In this document: one piece after another, positions 1 to 7,109 of the stretch
Layout: every line of letters begins with the position of its first letter
How positions within the stretch are numbered: the stretch's first letter is position 1
The notes under the pieces: model-generated
What the model was told of the DNA's origin: nothing
The model's input: only the letters and a program-made list of their open reading frames with translations
The model's database searches: none
Position numbers and translations under genes: made by a program
Assembly: GCF_006335115.1 (NCBI RefSeq)
Contig: NZ_VDMJ01000011.1
Span: 1-45,788, forward strand
Origin: Streptomyces sp. NP160
GTDB lineage: Bacteria > Actinomycetota > Actinomycetes > Actinomycetales > Quadrisphaeraceae
DNA length: 45,788 nucleotides
Direction of reading: 5' to 3'

Positions 1-1
1 C

Positions 2-1576
2 GCGGTGGCCGCGGTGGTCGCCGCCCTCGTCGTCGTCCCCGCGCTGCGCGGCGCCGTGCGGGGCGAGCCGCGCCGCAGCGGCGGCGCAGCGGCGGCGCTG
101 CTGACGTCCCTGCCGGAGTTCCTGCTGGCCACGGCCCTGCTCGTGGTGGTGGCCGTGCACCTGCGCTGGCTGCCGCCCTACGGCTGGGAGGGGCCGCAGC
201 ACGCGGTGCTGCCGGCGCTGGCCCTCGGCCTGCCCGCCGGCGGGCTGCTGGGCCGCCTGCTGTCCGACGCCGTGAGCTCGGCCGCGGCCGAGCCGTGGGC
301 GGCGACGTGGGCGACCGCCGGCACCACGCGGGGGCGCCTGGTCGGCGGCCTGCTGCTGCGCGCCGTGCCCGGTGTGGCGCCGCAGGTGGGCATGGTGCTC
401 GTCGGCCTGGCCGGCGGGGCCGTGGCCGTCGAGCGCGTCTTCGCCGTGCCCGGCATCGGGCGGACGTCGCTGGGGGCGGCCGCCGCCCAGGACGCTCCGC
501 TGCTGCAGGGGTGCGTGCTGGCGCTGCTCGTGGTCGGCACCGCCTGCGGGGCCGGCGCCGCCCTCCTGCGGGGCGCCGTGCTGGGGCGCGCGCTGCGGGT
601 GGCGGGGCTGTCCGTGGCCGAGCCGGGCGCCGCTCGCGGCCGGGGCGCCCGGGCGGTGCCCGTGGTCTGCGCGGTGCTGCTGGTCGGCACCACGGCCGCC
701 GGTCTGCTGCGCGACCCGTACGCGCCCGAGCACGCCCGGCTGGCCGCGCCGACCCTCGCGCTGCCGCTGGGCGCGGACGCCTCCGGGCGCGACCTGCTGG
801 CCCGCGTCGGGCACGGCGCCGCCTCCACCGTCGGCACCGCGGTGCTCGTCTGCGCGCTCGCCGCGGTCATCGGTGTCGCAGCCGGGCTGCTGCCGCGGCT
901 GTCCACGGGCCCCGTCGAGGTCACCAACGCGGCCCCACCGGTGCTCGCGGGGCTCGTCACCGCGGCGGTGCTCGGGCCCAGCAGGGGGCTGACGGGGAGC
1001 GCGGCGGTCGCCGTGCTCGTCGTCTCCTGGGCGCCGCTGGCGGCGCACACCGCAGCGCTGGTCACAGAGGCGCGCGCCCAGCCGCACGTGCGGGTGCTGC
1101 CGCTGCTCGGCGTCGGCCGGGCCCGCCTGCTCCTCCTGCACGTGCTGCCCGACGTGCTTCCCCCCGTGCTGCGCCACGCGGCGCTGCGCCTGCCGGGGGT
1201 CGCGCTGGCGCTGGCGTCGCTGGGCTTCCTGGGGCTGGGGCCGCAGCCGCCCGCGCCCGACTGGGGCCTGGTGCTGGCGGAGGGGATGCCCTACGTGGAG
1301 CGCGCGCCTTGGGCGGTGCTCGCTCCGGCTGCCTCCCTCGTGGCGCTGTCCGTGCTGGCCGTGACCCTGTCGTCGCTGGGGGGCTCGTCGACGGGGGTGC
1401 CCAGGTGGCGCCGGACCCCCGCCACGAGCCCTGCGCTGAGCAGCGGGAACACCGCCAGCACCAGCCAGGGCAGTGCCCTGGCCGGGCCGGCCGCGTCCGA
1501 GGCGTCCACCACGGAGCCCACCAGCCAGCTGCCCAGCAGCACGGCCACGCCGCCGCAGGTGGACACCAGGCCGTAG
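2..1576 (+). CDS. Fused DppB-DppC type ABC transporter permease, 5' partial
   Basis: This is the membrane subunit of a peptide/nickel-type ABC importer with both permease halves on one chain. The window starts inside the DppB-like half. Its cytoplasmic coupling loop (ATWATAGTTRGRLVGG) and the following VERVFAVPGIGR segment are typical of DppB. A second half starts near residue 250 with LGADASGRDLLARVGHG, typical of DppC, followed by a second coupling loop around VLPLLGVGRARLLLLHVLP and the GFLGLGPQPPAPDWG segment. Family-like sequence stops near residue 455 (about nt 1369). The remaining 70 residues are low-complexity Ser/Thr/Ala and lie antisense to the neighbouring MFS gene, so the native C-terminus may be lost. 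Substrate cannot be assigned because the binding protein and ATPases are outside the window. Confidence 0.85.
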   Translation, partial: AVAAVVAALVVVPALRGAVRGEPRRSGGAAAALLTSLPEFLLATALLVVVAVHLRWLPPYGWEGPQHAVLPALALGLPAGGLLGRLLSDAVSSAAAEPWAATWATAGTTRGRLVGGLLLRAVPGVAPQVGMVLVGLAGGAVAVERVFAVPGIGRTSLGAAAAQDAPLLQGCVLALLVVGTACGAGAALLRGAVLGRALRVAGLSVAEPGAARGRGARAVPVVCAVLLVGTTAAGLLRDPYAPEHARLAAPTLALPLGADASGRDLLARVGHGAASTVGTAVLVCALAAVIGVAAGLLPRLSTGPVEVTNAAPPVLAGLVTAAVLGPSRGLTGSAAVAVLVVSWAPLAAHTAALVTEARAQPHVRVLPLLGVGRARLLLLHVLPDVLPPVLRHAALRLPGVALALASLGFLGLGPQPPAPDWGLVLAEGMPYVERAPWAVLAPAASLVALSVLAVTLSSLGGSSTGVPRWRRTPATSPALSSGNTASTSQGSALAGPAASEASTTEPTSQLPSSTATPPQVDTRP

Positions 1577-2658
1577 CGCGCGCCCAGGTCGCGCGCGGGG
1601 GAGAGCGCCGCGACCACGTCGCGCCCGACCGGCATGAGGAGCACCTGTCCCGCCGTGACCAGGACCACGAGGGCGGCGGCGCCGGCCAGTGCCGCGACGG
1701 GACCGCCCACCTGCCGGGAGGCGGCGCCCGCCAGCACCGCGGCCACCAGCAGGCCGTGGCCGGCCAGCAGCGCAGTGGGCGCCGACCAGCGGTGAGAGGT
1801 CCAGCGGAGCACGGGCATCTGCCCCACCACCACGAGCGCCGCCGAGGCCGCGAAGAGCACCCCGACGGCCGCGTCGGCGGTGTCCCGCGGCACGCCCGCG
1901 CGGTCCAGCTCCAGCGGCAGGGTCAGGTAGAGCTGGTTGTAGACCACGAGGTAGCCGGCCTGCGCCAGCGCGACGGCCAGGAACACCGGCTCCCGCAGCG
2001 CCGCCGCCGCGCCCGCCACCAACGGCGGACGCTGCTCGTCGTCGGCCCGGTCGACCCTGCCGTCGGCATCCCCTGCGCGGCGGGGGAGCAGCCGCCAGTG
2101 GCCGAGAAGGACGACGACGAACACCGCAGCCGCCACGAGGCAGGTGGCCCGGAAGCCGACGAGCAGCAGTGCCGAGCCGAGCACCGGGCCGGCCAGCGCG
2201 CCGACCTGGCCGGCCACCGAGAACAGGCCGAACGCCTCGCGCCGGTCCAGACCCGCCCCGGGCGCCCCGGCGGCGCGCGCCAGCTCGGACTCGACGGCGG
2301 GGGAGAACATCGCCGCGGCCACGCCCGTGAGCAGGGCGCCGGCGATGACGCCGGCGGCGCTCGTCGTCGTCGCGAGGAGCACGAAACCGGCGACGCGCAC
2401 GGCGCAGCCGGTGAGCACGAGCGGGCGGGGACCGAAGCGGTCGGCCAGGACCCCACCGACCACGAAGAGGCCCTGCTGGCTGGCGGTGCGCAGCCCCAGC
2501 ACGAGGGCGACGGTGCCGGCGGCGAGCGCGAGGTCGCTCGCGAGGTGCACCGCGAGGAAGGGGAGCACCAGGTAGAAGCCGGTGTTGAAGGCGAGCTGGC
2601 TGAGCACCAGCAGGCGCACCAGCGGGCTGGCGCGGCGCAGCAGGCGGACGCTCGACAT
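1291..2658 (-). CDS. MFS transporter
   Basis: A 455-residue major facilitator superfamily transporter with about 12 hydrophobic helices. It carries the loop motif GVLADRFGPRPLVLTG between helices 2 and 3, typical of MFS drug or metabolite exporters. Two ATG codons (2667 and 2658) are possible starts. 2658 is preferred because GAGG lies a normal distance upstream. The family-like part ends around RRHLGTPVDEPP, near nt 1390. The last 30 or so residues are Ser/Thr/Ala-rich and are antisense to the last membrane segment of the convergent ABC permease. Substrate is unknown. Confidence 0.88.
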   Translation of the reverse strand: MSSVRLLRRASPLVRLLVLSQLAFNTGFYLVLPFLAVHLASDLALAAGTVALVLGLRTASQQGLFVVGGVLADRFGPRPLVLTGCAVRVAGFVLLATTTSAAGVIAGALLTGVAAAMFSPAVESELARAAGAPGAGLDRREAFGLFSVAGQVGALAGPVLGSALLLVGFRATCLVAAAVFVVVLLGHWRLLPRRAGDADGRVDRADDEQRPPLVAGAAAALREPVFLAVALAQAGYLVVYNQLYLTLPLELDRAGVPRDTADAAVGVLFAASAALVVVGQMPVLRWTSHRWSAPTALLAGHGLLVAAVLAGAASRQVGGPVAALAGAAALVVLVTAGQVLLMPVGRDVVAALSPARDLGARYGLVSTCGGVAVLLGSWLVGSVVDASDAAGPARALPWLVLAVFPLLSAGLVAGVRRHLGTPVDEPPSDDRVTASTDSATREAAGASTAQGARST

Positions 2659-2693
2659 GAGAACCATCCTCACCCACCGCGTCCCTGTGCACC

Positions 2694-2713
2694 GCAGCCG
2701 GGCGCCCGGCTGC
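2694..2713. terminator. Perfect 20-bp palindrome downstream of the FAD reductase gene
   Basis: GCAGCCGGGCGCCCGGCTGC is its own reverse complement. It lies 16 nt beyond the stop of the minus-strand operon ending at 2730 and just upstream of the MFS start. Position and stability suggest an intrinsic terminator without a clear U-tract. It could also be a protein-binding site. Confidence 0.5.
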
Positions 2714-2729
2714 GAGGACGGGGGGCGGG

Positions 2730-3545
2730 TCAGGAGGGGCCGAAGCGCTCCACGCGGACCGACTCCGCCGGCACGCCGACCTCCAGCAGCAGCTGCTCGG
2801 CCGCCGTCGTGAAGGGCGTGGACCCGCAGAGGAACACGTCGGCCTCGCCGGCGAGGGCGCCGAGGCGGTCGGCGTGGGGGAGCAGGTCCTCGGCGCGCAG
2901 GCGGCCGGCGGGGCGGCCGCTGCGCCCGGGACCGTCGTCGTCCTCGCGGGACAGCACGACGGTGGTGCAGCCGGCGAAGGCGCCGGTGAGCTCGTCGGCG
3001 TAGAACAGCTCCTCGTGGGTGCGCGCCGCCGCGACGAGGTGCACCGGCGCGCTCTCGCGCCCGACGGCGAGCCGAGCCGCCCGCGACCTCAACACGCAGA
3101 CCAGCGGCACCAGGCCCGACCCCCCGCCGACCAGCAGCGCCGGCCTGTCGCCGCGCCACACGAACCAGCCCCCGAACGGGCCGCGGACCTCGAGGGCGTC
3201 GCCGACGGCGACGTGCTCGTGCAGGTACCCCGACACCTCTCCGTCCGGAAGCCTGTCGACGGTCAGCTCGACCACCCCCGGGTCCTCCGGGGGGCTCGCG
3301 ACGCTGTAGGAGCGCTGCGCGCGGTAGCCGTCGGGCGCGGTGAGGCGCACGAGGTAGTTCTGCCCCGGCAGGTGGGGCTGCCACTCGGCGAGCTGCACGC
3401 GGAACGTCGACGCGTGAGGGGTCTCCCGCCGCACCTCGGTGACCGTGCCGGTCTGCCACGAGCGCTTGGCGCCGGTCGGGGGGACGCGGCGGCGCGGGGA
3501 GTCGAGCTGCGGGAGCTCGGGGAGCTGCGGCAGCCCGTCAGTCAC
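2730..3545 (-). CDS. FAD-binding oxidoreductase, ferredoxin-NADP reductase fold
   Basis: A 271-residue flavoreductase. The FAD-binding RSYS motif lies in AQRSYSVASPP. A glycine-rich nucleotide motif (LLVGGGSGLVPL) opens the NAD(P) domain, and VFLCGSTPF near the C-terminus is the usual end-of-domain motif. There is no 2Fe-2S domain. The GTG start overlaps the stop of the molybdopterin gene by 8 nt, so the two are translationally coupled. Inference: this protein feeds electrons from NAD(P)H to, or accepts them from, the cytoplasmic molybdoenzyme upstream. A pairing of a sulfite-oxidase-fold protein with such a reductase is common in actinobacteria. Confidence 0.88.
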   Translation of the reverse strand: MTDGLPQLPELPQLDSPRRRVPPTGAKRSWQTGTVTEVRRETPHASTFRVQLAEWQPHLPGQNYLVRLTAPDGYRAQRSYSVASPPEDPGVVELTVDRLPDGEVSGYLHEHVAVGDALEVRGPFGGWFVWRGDRPALLVGGGSGLVPLVCVLRSRAARLAVGRESAPVHLVAAARTHEELFYADELTGAFAGCTTVVLSREDDDGPGRSGRPAGRLRAEDLLPHADRLGALAGEADVFLCGSTPFTTAAEQLLLEVGVPAESVRVERFGPS

Positions 3546-4143
3546 CGGCGTACCGCTGCTCGGCCCACGGCTCGCCGCGGTCGTGGTACCCGTTGCGCTC
3601 CCAGAAGCCCGGCTCGTCGTGGTCGAGCAGGCGCAGGCCCGCGACCCACTTGGTGGACTTCCAGAAGTACAGGTGCGGCACGAGCATGCGCACCGGCCCG
3701 CCGTGCTCGGCGGTCAGCGGCTTCCCCTCGTGCTCCCACACCAGCCACGCCTTCCCGCCGGTGACGTCGGCCAGGGGCAGGTTGGTGGTGTAGCCGCTGC
3801 TGCTCCACGCCAGCACGTGCGTGGCGCTGGGGAGCACCTCGACCTGGTCGAGCAGGGCGTCGAGGCTGACCCCGGTGAAGCTCGTGCCGAGCTTGCTCCA
3901 GGTGGTGACGCAGTGGATGTCGCCCTCGTAGGACGAGCCCGGCAGCGCGTGCACGTCCTCCCACGACCACGTCCGGGGCGCGGCCACCTCGCCGTCCACC
4001 CGGAAGCTCCACGTGTCGGTGCTGACGTTGGGCGTCGCCTCCGCGGTCAGCACCGGCCAGGAGCTGCCGACGTCGTACTGGCCCGGGGGCAGGCGGGGGT
4101 CGCGCCCGCGCCGCCCGGTGAAGCCCGCGCTGAAGGTGCTCAC
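3538..4143 (-). CDS. Sulfite-oxidase-like molybdopterin oxidoreductase
   Basis: A 201-residue protein of the SUOX/MsrP (YedY) molybdopterin domain family. The block DIHCVTTWSKLG carries the cysteine expected to ligate molybdenum. HGGPVRMLVPHLYFWKSTKWV is the second conserved block around the cofactor. No Tat or Sec signal is visible, so it should be cytoplasmic, unlike classical MsrP. It starts at GTG within a GTGA overlap with the upstream serB-GNAT stop and overlaps the downstream reductase by 8 nt, so the three genes form one coupled unit. The substrate is unknown. Sulfoxides or oxyanions are possible. Confidence 0.88.
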   Translation of the reverse strand: MSTFSAGFTGRRGRDPRLPPGQYDVGSSWPVLTAEATPNVSTDTWSFRVDGEVAAPRTWSWEDVHALPGSSYEGDIHCVTTWSKLGTSFTGVSLDALLDQVEVLPSATHVLAWSSSGYTTNLPLADVTGGKAWLVWEHEGKPLTAEHGGPVRMLVPHLYFWKSTKWVAGLRLLDHDEPGFWERNGYHDRGEPWAEQRYAGD

Positions 4144-6026
4144 GCGCCCATCCCAGCAGCACCGGGCGCGCTCGTCGAGCCGTCGCGCGGCCCGTCCGCG
4201 GAGCGCCGCAGGCGGTACACGACGTGGTCGCGGGCGTCGAGGGGGTTGTCCGGCGCCATCTCGCCCTCCGCGGCCCTCTCGAACCCGGCCTTCTCCAGCG
4301 CCCGCCAGGAGGCGCGGTTGCCCAGCGCCACCGACACGAGCACCTCACCGGCCTCCGGGTGGCGCGCGAAGCCCTCCGCTACGGCGGCACCGATGACCGC
4401 GGCGCCGAGGCCGCGGCCCTGCAGGTCGGGCTCGCCGATGAGGTAGTCGATCCCCAGCGCCCCGGCCGGCACCGGCAGCAGGGCCTCCAGCGCCGCGCGG
4501 CTGTCGGGCTCGTCGTCGTAGGAGTAGGTCTGCACGAAGGCGAAGGCACGGCCCCCGGCCGTCAGCGCCAGCGCCAGCGAGATCGGGTCGGTCCCGTCGA
4601 TGCCGGGGCCGTAGTCGCGCTCGAGGTCCTCGGGGGCGTGCGGGTCCGGCCACCAGCGGGCCACGCGCGGCTCGTCGAGCCAGCGGGCGAGCAGGGGGAA
4701 GTCCTCGCGGACCAGCGGCCGCAGCGCCACCGCGCCGAGCAGCTCCGCCTGCTCCTCGCGGGAGCGGCGCACCTCGTCGGCCTCCTCGCGGGAGATGCCG
4801 AGCAGGTGCAGCACGCTGTCGAGGTAGGGGTTGTTGACCGACGTGTCGGCCTGCTCGCGCACGAGCGGCTTGGCGTTGAAGGCCACGCCCAGGCCCGCGG
4901 CGGCGATCATGTCGAGGTCGTTGGCGCCGTCGCCGACGGCCACCGTGCGGTCCAGGTCGAGGCCCTCCGCGCGGGCGAACTCGCGCAGCGCGGTGGCCTT
5001 CCCGGCCCTGTCGACGACGTCGCCCAGCACCCGGCCGGTGAGCCTCCCGTCCACCACCTCCAGGCGGTTGGCGCGCACCCGCGCGATGCCCAGGCTCGCG
5101 GCCAGCGGCTCCACGACCTCGGCGAACCCGCCCGAGACCAGCGCCATGACGAACCCGAGCCGCTGCAGCACCGAGCACAGCACCTCCGCACCGGGCGTGA
5201 GCCGCACCGACGCCCGCACGTCGGCCAGCACCCGCGCGTCCAGACCGGCCAGCGCCTTCACGCGCTCGTGGAGGGACTCGGCGAAGTCCAGCTCGCCGCG
5301 CATCGCCCGCTCGGTCACCTCCGCCACCGCGCGCTGGGCGTCCGGGCCGGCGTGCGCGGCGATGAGCTCGATGACCTCGTCCTGGATGAGCGTCGAGTCC
5401 ACGTCGAGCACCACCAGCCGCCGCCCGTGCCGCACGAGCCCCGCCGGGGAGACCGCCACGTCCACCCCGGCGCTCGCGGCGACGGCGGCCAGGTCGCGCC
5501 GCAGCGCAGCCGGCTCGGCGCCGCGCACGTCGAGCTCCAGGCAGGTCACCGGGTGGTCGGGGGTGGCGGTGGCCAGGCTGCGGACGGCGTCGATGGACGC
5601 GCCCGCCTGCGCCACGGTGCCCGCGACCAGCGCCAGCTGCTCGGGCCGCAGCGGCGCGGCCAGCACCGTGACGTGCGAGCGCGGGTGGCTGGCGACGACG
5701 ACGCCCGCGGCCTCGTCCTCCCCGCTTCCGCCGGGCGCGGTGGTCACGGCCAGGTCGAAGGGGGCGGCGGCGGCGCGCAGCGCCCTGCCGAGCTCTCCGG
5801 CCACCTCGGCGGCGCGCTCGCCGTCGTCCTCGTCACCGGTGGAAGGGCCGCAGGTGGTGAGCAGCGCGAGCGTCAGGTGGCCGCGGACCACGTGCTGCTC
5901 GACGTCGAGCACCTCCAGGCCGCGGCCGGCCAGCGCCCCCAGCACTGCCGCGGTGACGCCGGGCCTGTCCGTGCCGGTGAGGGTCGCGAGCAGGGTGCGG
6001 TGGTGCTGCGGGTCGGGCTGGGACAC
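4140..6026 (-). CDS. serB: Phosphoserine phosphatase SerB fused to a GNAT acetyltransferase
   Basis: A 628-residue fusion. Residues about 10-195 form two ACT-like regulatory segments. Residues about 200-415 form the HAD phosphatase with the nucleophile motif DVDST (208-212), SGGF (298-301), and GDGAND (365-370) for magnesium. This half hydrolyses phosphoserine in the last step of serine synthesis. A normal SerB ends soon after LLGISREE. Here the frame runs on through a charged linker (about 411-430) into a GNAT domain (about 433-606). The acetyl-CoA loop is QGRGLG (536-541), and DEPRVARWW resembles AAC(6')-like and RimJ-like enzymes. The GTG start lies 6 nt after a TAGCGT -10 box (leaderless). 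The stop overlaps the molybdoenzyme start by 4 nt. A GTG at residue 433 could permit internal initiation but lacks a well-spaced Shine-Dalgarno. Confidence 0.92.
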   Translation of the reverse strand: MSQPDPQHHRTLLATLTGTDRPGVTAAVLGALAGRGLEVLDVEQHVVRGHLTLALLTTCGPSTGDEDDGERAAEVAGELGRALRAAAAPFDLAVTTAPGGSGEDEAAGVVVASHPRSHVTVLAAPLRPEQLALVAGTVAQAGASIDAVRSLATATPDHPVTCLELDVRGAEPAALRRDLAAVAASAGVDVAVSPAGLVRHGRRLVVLDVDSTLIQDEVIELIAAHAGPDAQRAVAEVTERAMRGELDFAESLHERVKALAGLDARVLADVRASVRLTPGAEVLCSVLQRLGFVMALVSGGFAEVVEPLAASLGIARVRANRLEVVDGRLTGRVLGDVVDRAGKATALREFARAEGLDLDRTVAVGDGANDLDMIAAAGLGVAFNAKPLVREQADTSVNNPYLDSVLHLLGISREEADEVRRSREEQAELLGAVALRPLVREDFPLLARWLDEPRVARWWPDPHAPEDLERDYGPGIDGTDPISLALALTAGGRAFAFVQTYSYDDEPDSRAALEALLPVPAGALGIDYLIGEPDLQGRGLGAAVIGAAVAEGFARHPEAGEVLVSVALGNRASWRALEKAGFERAAEGEMAPDNPLDARDHVVYRLRRSADGPRDGSTSAPGAAGMGA

Positions 6027-6032
6027 GCCCGA

Positions 6033-6038
6033 ACGCTA
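6033..6038 (-). promoter_or_regulatory. -10 box of leaderless serB-GNAT
   Basis: TAGCGT on the minus strand with 6 nt between it and the GTG start. This spacing puts the transcription start on or next to the start codon. No convincing -35 is seen. Confidence 0.6.
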
Positions 6039-6046
6039 CCCACCCG

Positions 6047-6105
6047 CCGTGATCATGGACGGTCGGCCACCTCGCTGGTCGGTGGCCGGCTGCCCATGAT
6101 CACGG
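6047..6105. repeat. Intergenic hairpin with CCGTGATCATGG arms
   Basis: Perfect 12-bp arms CCGTGATCATGG (6047-6058) and CCATGATCACGG (6094-6105) enclose a second perfect 7-bp stem, GGCCACC (6065-6071) and GGTGGCC (6081-6087), with an internal loop between them. It lies just upstream of the serB promoter and 10 nt past the LLM oxidoreductase gene's 3' side. It could end transcription of that gene or be a small dispersed palindrome. Confidence 0.6.
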
Positions 6106-6115
6106 ACGCTGGTGG

Positions 6116-6970
6116 TCAGGCGTTCTTCTCGTCGCGCCAGGCGAGCCAGTCGCGCAGGCGGCCGAAGTCGTAGTCGGGTCCGCCGGCGCCGATGGTGAAC
6201 AGCGTGGCGCCGCGGCGCAGCAGCTCTTCGCCCTGCTCCGCCGGGTCGGCGGTGCCCTCCACGCCGATGCTGCGCTCGACGTCCACCGGCTGGCGGCCGG
6301 CCTCGCGGGCCCACCGGTCGAGGACGCCGCTCTTGCGGGTGAAGGTCTCGGCGTCGCCGAAGGAGTGCCAGGCGTCGGCGTGCTTGCCGACCATGCGCAG
6401 CGTCTTCTTCTCACCGCCACCGCCGATGAGCACGGGGATGTGGCGGGTGGGCGCCGGGTTGAGCTTGCTCAGACGGCTCTCGATGCGGGGGAGGGCCTCG
6501 CCGAGGGCGTCCAGGCGGCCGCCGGCGGTGCCGAACTCGTAGCCGTACTCGTCGTAGTCCTTCTCGAACCAGCCGGAGCCGATGCCGAGGATGAGCCGGC
6601 CCTCGCCGCTCTTCGCGGAGATGTGGTCGACGGTGCGGGCCATGTCGGCCAGCAGCTCGGGGTTGCGGTAGCTGTTGCAGGTGACCAGGGCGCCGATCTC
6701 GACGCGCTCGGTGGCCTCCGCCCAGGCCGCGAGCAGGCTCCAGCACTCGAAGTGCAGGCCCTCGGGCTCGCCGTACAGCGGGTAGAAGTGGTCCCAGTTG
6801 AAGGCGACGTCCACGCCGGCCTCCTCCACGGCGGCCACGGTGCGGCGGATGCCGGCGTAGTCGGAGTGCTGCGGCTGGACCTGGACGCCGATGCGGACGG
6901 GGTAGCGCTCGCGCAGGGCGCTGACGACCTCGGTGTCGATCGGGGTGGGCTCGGGAGTCTGCTCGCTCAC
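6116..6970 (-). CDS. LLM-class F420-type oxidoreductase
   Basis: A 284-residue luciferase-like monooxygenase-fold protein. VRIGVQVQPQHSDYAGIRRTV at the N-terminus, VAFNWDHFYP, GALVTCNSYRNPELLADMARTVD and LILGIGSGWFEKDY are classic blocks of actinobacterial F420-dependent LLM enzymes, as is VLIGGGGEKKTLRMV. F420 (rather than FMN) is inferred from family and host. The start was set at GTG 6970 because a TAGGGT -10 box lies 7 nt upstream (leaderless). An upstream in-frame GTG at 6988 would overlap that box. It is a single gene flanked by hairpins. The substrate is unknown. Confidence 0.9.
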   Translation of the reverse strand: MSEQTPEPTPIDTEVVSALRERYPVRIGVQVQPQHSDYAGIRRTVAAVEEAGVDVAFNWDHFYPLYGEPEGLHFECWSLLAAWAEATERVEIGALVTCNSYRNPELLADMARTVDHISAKSGEGRLILGIGSGWFEKDYDEYGYEFGTAGGRLDALGEALPRIESRLSKLNPAPTRHIPVLIGGGGEKKTLRMVGKHADAWHSFGDAETFTRKSGVLDRWAREAGRQPVDVERSIGVEGTADPAEQGEELLRRGATLFTIGAGGPDYDFGRLRDWLAWRDEKNA

Positions 6971-6977
6971 ACCCGTG

Positions 6978-6983
6978 ACCCTA
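6978..6983 (-). promoter_or_regulatory. -10 box of leaderless LLM oxidoreductase gene
   Basis: TAGGGT on the minus strand, 7 nt before GTG 6970. It decides between the two in-frame GTG start codons. Confidence 0.55.
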
Positions 6984-7030
6984 GGCACGCTCCCGGTGGC
7001 CGCACCAGGGCACGAACCCCACCCACCTCA

Positions 7031-7094
7031 CGCACTCGCGCACCCGAGTGCGGCTTCCAGTGGGTCTGGAGCCGCACTCGGGTGCGCGAGTGCG
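7031..7094. repeat. Long hairpin downstream of metQ, copy 1 of a dispersed element
   Basis: A 30-nt left arm (7031-7060), a 5-nt loop (TGGGT) and a 29-nt right arm (7066-7094) that pair throughout apart from one bulged A. Each arm also contains a smaller inverted repeat (GCACTCGCGCACCCGAGTGC). It lies between the metQ stop and the next gene's promoter, so it may terminate metNIQ. A close relative is at 15845-15921. Confidence 0.65.
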
Positions 7095-7109
7095 AGGAGA
7101 GGGGGTGGG

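Noticed and set aside
4140-6026. Aminoglycoside resistance gene
   Set aside because: The GNAT half only resembles AAC(6') in general fold; it is fused to SerB and no resistance context exists.
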